Positions 62,969 to 64,000 of a stretch of DNA of 64,000 nt are shown piece by piece. The stretch is from assembly GCF_000385565.1 (NCBI RefSeq), contig NC_021169.1:1780571-1844570 (forward strand), written 5' to 3'. Each line of letters begins with the position of its first letter. Within the stretch, counting starts at the first letter, position 1. Origin of the DNA: Archaeoglobus sulfaticallidus PM70-1. Lineage in GTDB: Archaea > Halobacteriota > Archaeoglobi > Archaeoglobales > Archaeoglobaceae. The notes beneath the pieces are model-generated. The model did not search any database, had not been told where the DNA came from, and saw nothing but the letters and a program-made list of their open reading frames with translations. The position numbers were made by a program, and so were the translations under genes.

Positions 62969-63448
62969 TTACTCATTCAACCTCTTGCAGACGATACAGC
63001 TTACTATCACATCCCCGCATGAATTGCATTTCACAATAAACGATCCATTAACCTGCTCTACCACAACACTTCCAGGTATAAGTTCTTTTCCGCAGGAATT
63101 ACATTTGGCGAAAAACTTCTCTCCAATTTTCTTAACGATATCCGGATTCGAATCAAACCATTTTATAGCCTTTTCTAGCCTCATAAAATACTCATCATCA
63201 CTCTTTCCTTTCTGAAGCATCTCATCATATGCATGCCACCACATCGTCTGCTCGAGGAATTTTAACTTCCTGCTCAGCATATAGATATAGTACGGAGCTT
63301 CACCATCTATCTCCAAGTCCCTTGTTAACCTCTCAAAATATGCTGCTATAATGTCATCGATAACCCTTTCACATTCCCCACATATACCGAATTCTATGTA
63401 TCTCCCATCCACCACCTTACCCCCACATACAACGCAATTCATGTCCAT
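62969..63448 (-). CDS. zinc-ribbon protein of unknown function
   Basis: 159 residues. It is framed by cysteine pairs: CVVC and CGEC at the N-terminus (residues 5-26), then CNSC (near 116), CNSC (near 141) and CIVC close to the end, so at least two zinc sites sandwich a helical middle rich in Trp/Tyr. No known family recognised. ATG 63448 lies about 25 bp after TTTAAAT, giving a leaderless transcript. Upstream and downstream are A/T-rich gaps of about 190-280 bp. Confidence 0.65.
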   Translation of the reverse strand: MDMNCVVCGGKVVDGRYIEFGICGECERVIDDIIAAYFERLTRDLEIDGEAPYYIYMLSRKLKFLEQTMWWHAYDEMLQKGKSDDEYFMRLEKAIKWFDSNPDIVKKIGEKFFAKCNSCGKELIPGSVVVEQVNGSFIVKCNSCGDVIVSCIVCKRLNE

Positions 63449-63636
63449 ATATTGTAATTCAAAGAATTTAAATTTATTCGATTATGATTAAAAATTTCGA
63501 ATTAAAATATTCAATTTAAAACTGTATTAATTTTTTGTAATTCTCGCATCACAGAAAAAATTTCAAATTGCTAAAAAATGGCAAAAGCATGTGATTAGTA
63601 TCCGATCCAAAAATTCTTATTGACAATGTATGCCAA

Positions 63637-63999
63637 TCACTTTAAACTGGTTAGAATTATCAGCCATGAGTTCTCTCCAGCTTTCGGAAATCTGAGCAGT
63701 ACATAAACCCCATTCAGCTTATTGCCCCTCAGTCTAACCTTTATCTCATTGTCACTCCTTTTTAGCAGATCATATTCCCCCCTATCCCATATCCTGACTG
63801 TTCCAGCCCCATATCCATCTGGAATCTCTCCTTCAAAATCCATGTAATCTACATCATGATCCTCTACCTGAATCGCAAGCCTCCTCTCTCCTCTTTTCAG
63901 GGGCATTCCTTTAGGAACCGCCCAGCTTTTTGCCACACCATTCATTTCAAGTCTGAAATCGTAGTGGTGCTTTTTTGCGAAATGCTCCTGAACAACGAA
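63637..63999 (-). CDS. LigD-type 3'-phosphoesterase domain protein (cut by right edge)
   Basis: The frame is open to the window's right edge and reads FVVQEHFAKKHHYDFRLEM, then GVAKSWAVPKGMPL, then YMDFEGEIPDGYGAGTVRIWDRG. This is the 3'-phosphoesterase (PE) domain known from bacterial LigD, with catalytic His and Asp in the HHYDFRLE motif. Stand-alone PE proteins in archaea remove 3'-phosphates or ribonucleotides during end repair. The C-terminus is complete at 63637; whether polymerase or ligase parts exist upstream of it is not visible. Confidence 0.88.
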   Translation of the reverse strand, partial: FVVQEHFAKKHHYDFRLEMNGVAKSWAVPKGMPLKRGERRLAIQVEDHDVDYMDFEGEIPDGYGAGTVRIWDRGEYDLLKRSDNEIKVRLRGNKLNGVYVLLRFPKAGENSWLIILTSLK

Positions 64000-64000
64000 A

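Noticed and set aside
1-64000. CRISPR arrays, prophage or intact insertion sequences
   Set aside because: No regularly spaced repeats, phage genes or transposase genes with terminal inverted repeats were seen; only decayed fragments near 46-49 kb.

Overview
The window comes from a euryarchaeon, most likely a member of the Archaeoglobales (Archaeoglobus, Ferroglobus or Geoglobus type). Supporting genes are an archaeal acetyl-CoA decarbonylase/synthase (Cdh) operon, form III RuBisCO, TFB, MCM, topoisomerase VI, AglB, sn-glycerol-1-phosphate dehydrogenase, deoxyhypusine synthase, an archaeal 7S/SRP RNA and a tRNA-Ser with a canonical archaeal intron. Genes are densely packed and of moderate GC. 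Many have TATA boxes 25-30 bp upstream of leaderless starts; downstream operon genes often carry a GGTGAN Shine-Dalgarno sequence exactly four bases before the start codon.

Layout. 1-4.3 kb: a partial MutS-type ATPase, a secreted anchored protein, a slipin, ArsC and a NYN-domain protein. 4.3-9 kb: an operon for UDP-amino-sugar synthesis (two tandem GlmU-like enzymes, GlmS) ending in MobB, divergent from form III RuBisCO across a repeat-rich intergenic region. 10.4-19 kb: a class II lysyl-tRNA synthetase, ArgC, the oligosaccharyltransferase AglB, TrmY, a class II aldolase and two EamA transporters. 19.1-24.1 kb: SRP RNA on the minus strand sharing a promoter region with an HTH gene and a radical SAM gene, then CcmC plus a tiny CcmD-like gene, TFB overlapping Gar1, an Lrp regulator and a TRAM protein. 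24.3-31 kb: a CbiA-family synthase, the argF-nadE-aroK-pssA-mptD gene string, a phosphoesterase and a PhoU/AbrB regulator.

31-45 kb: a Nip7-like PUA protein, a DUF554 protein, a small radical-SAM/SPASM peptide-modification locus with a 19-residue cysteine-rich candidate precursor, topoisomerase VI, deoxyhypusine synthase, MCM, EgsA and HtpX. 45-49.5 kb is the least dense part: a CopD-like protein, a cupin, an amidase and a MaoC-type hydratase lie between decayed fragments (a ribbon-helix-helix antitoxin and the end of a LivM permease), followed by the intron-containing tRNA-Ser. 49.5-57.6 kb is the complete cdhA-cdhB-cdhC-cooC-cdhD-cdhE operon. 58-64 kb holds DtdA, methionine aminopeptidase, a CoA-transferase, RtcB, a zinc-ribbon protein and a LigD-type 3'-phosphoesterase cut by the right edge.

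The best candidate for an undescribed system is the peptide/60-aa protein/radical SAM operon at 33110-34540. Other notable structures are the 74-bp out-of-frame overlap of gar1 and tfb, a 30-bp perfect palindrome made of three 8-bp palindromes upstream of an EamA gene, and repeated ACCA/TGGT boxes upstream of RuBisCO, one of which also occurs upstream of the cdh operon. No CRISPR array, intact insertion sequence or prophage was seen.
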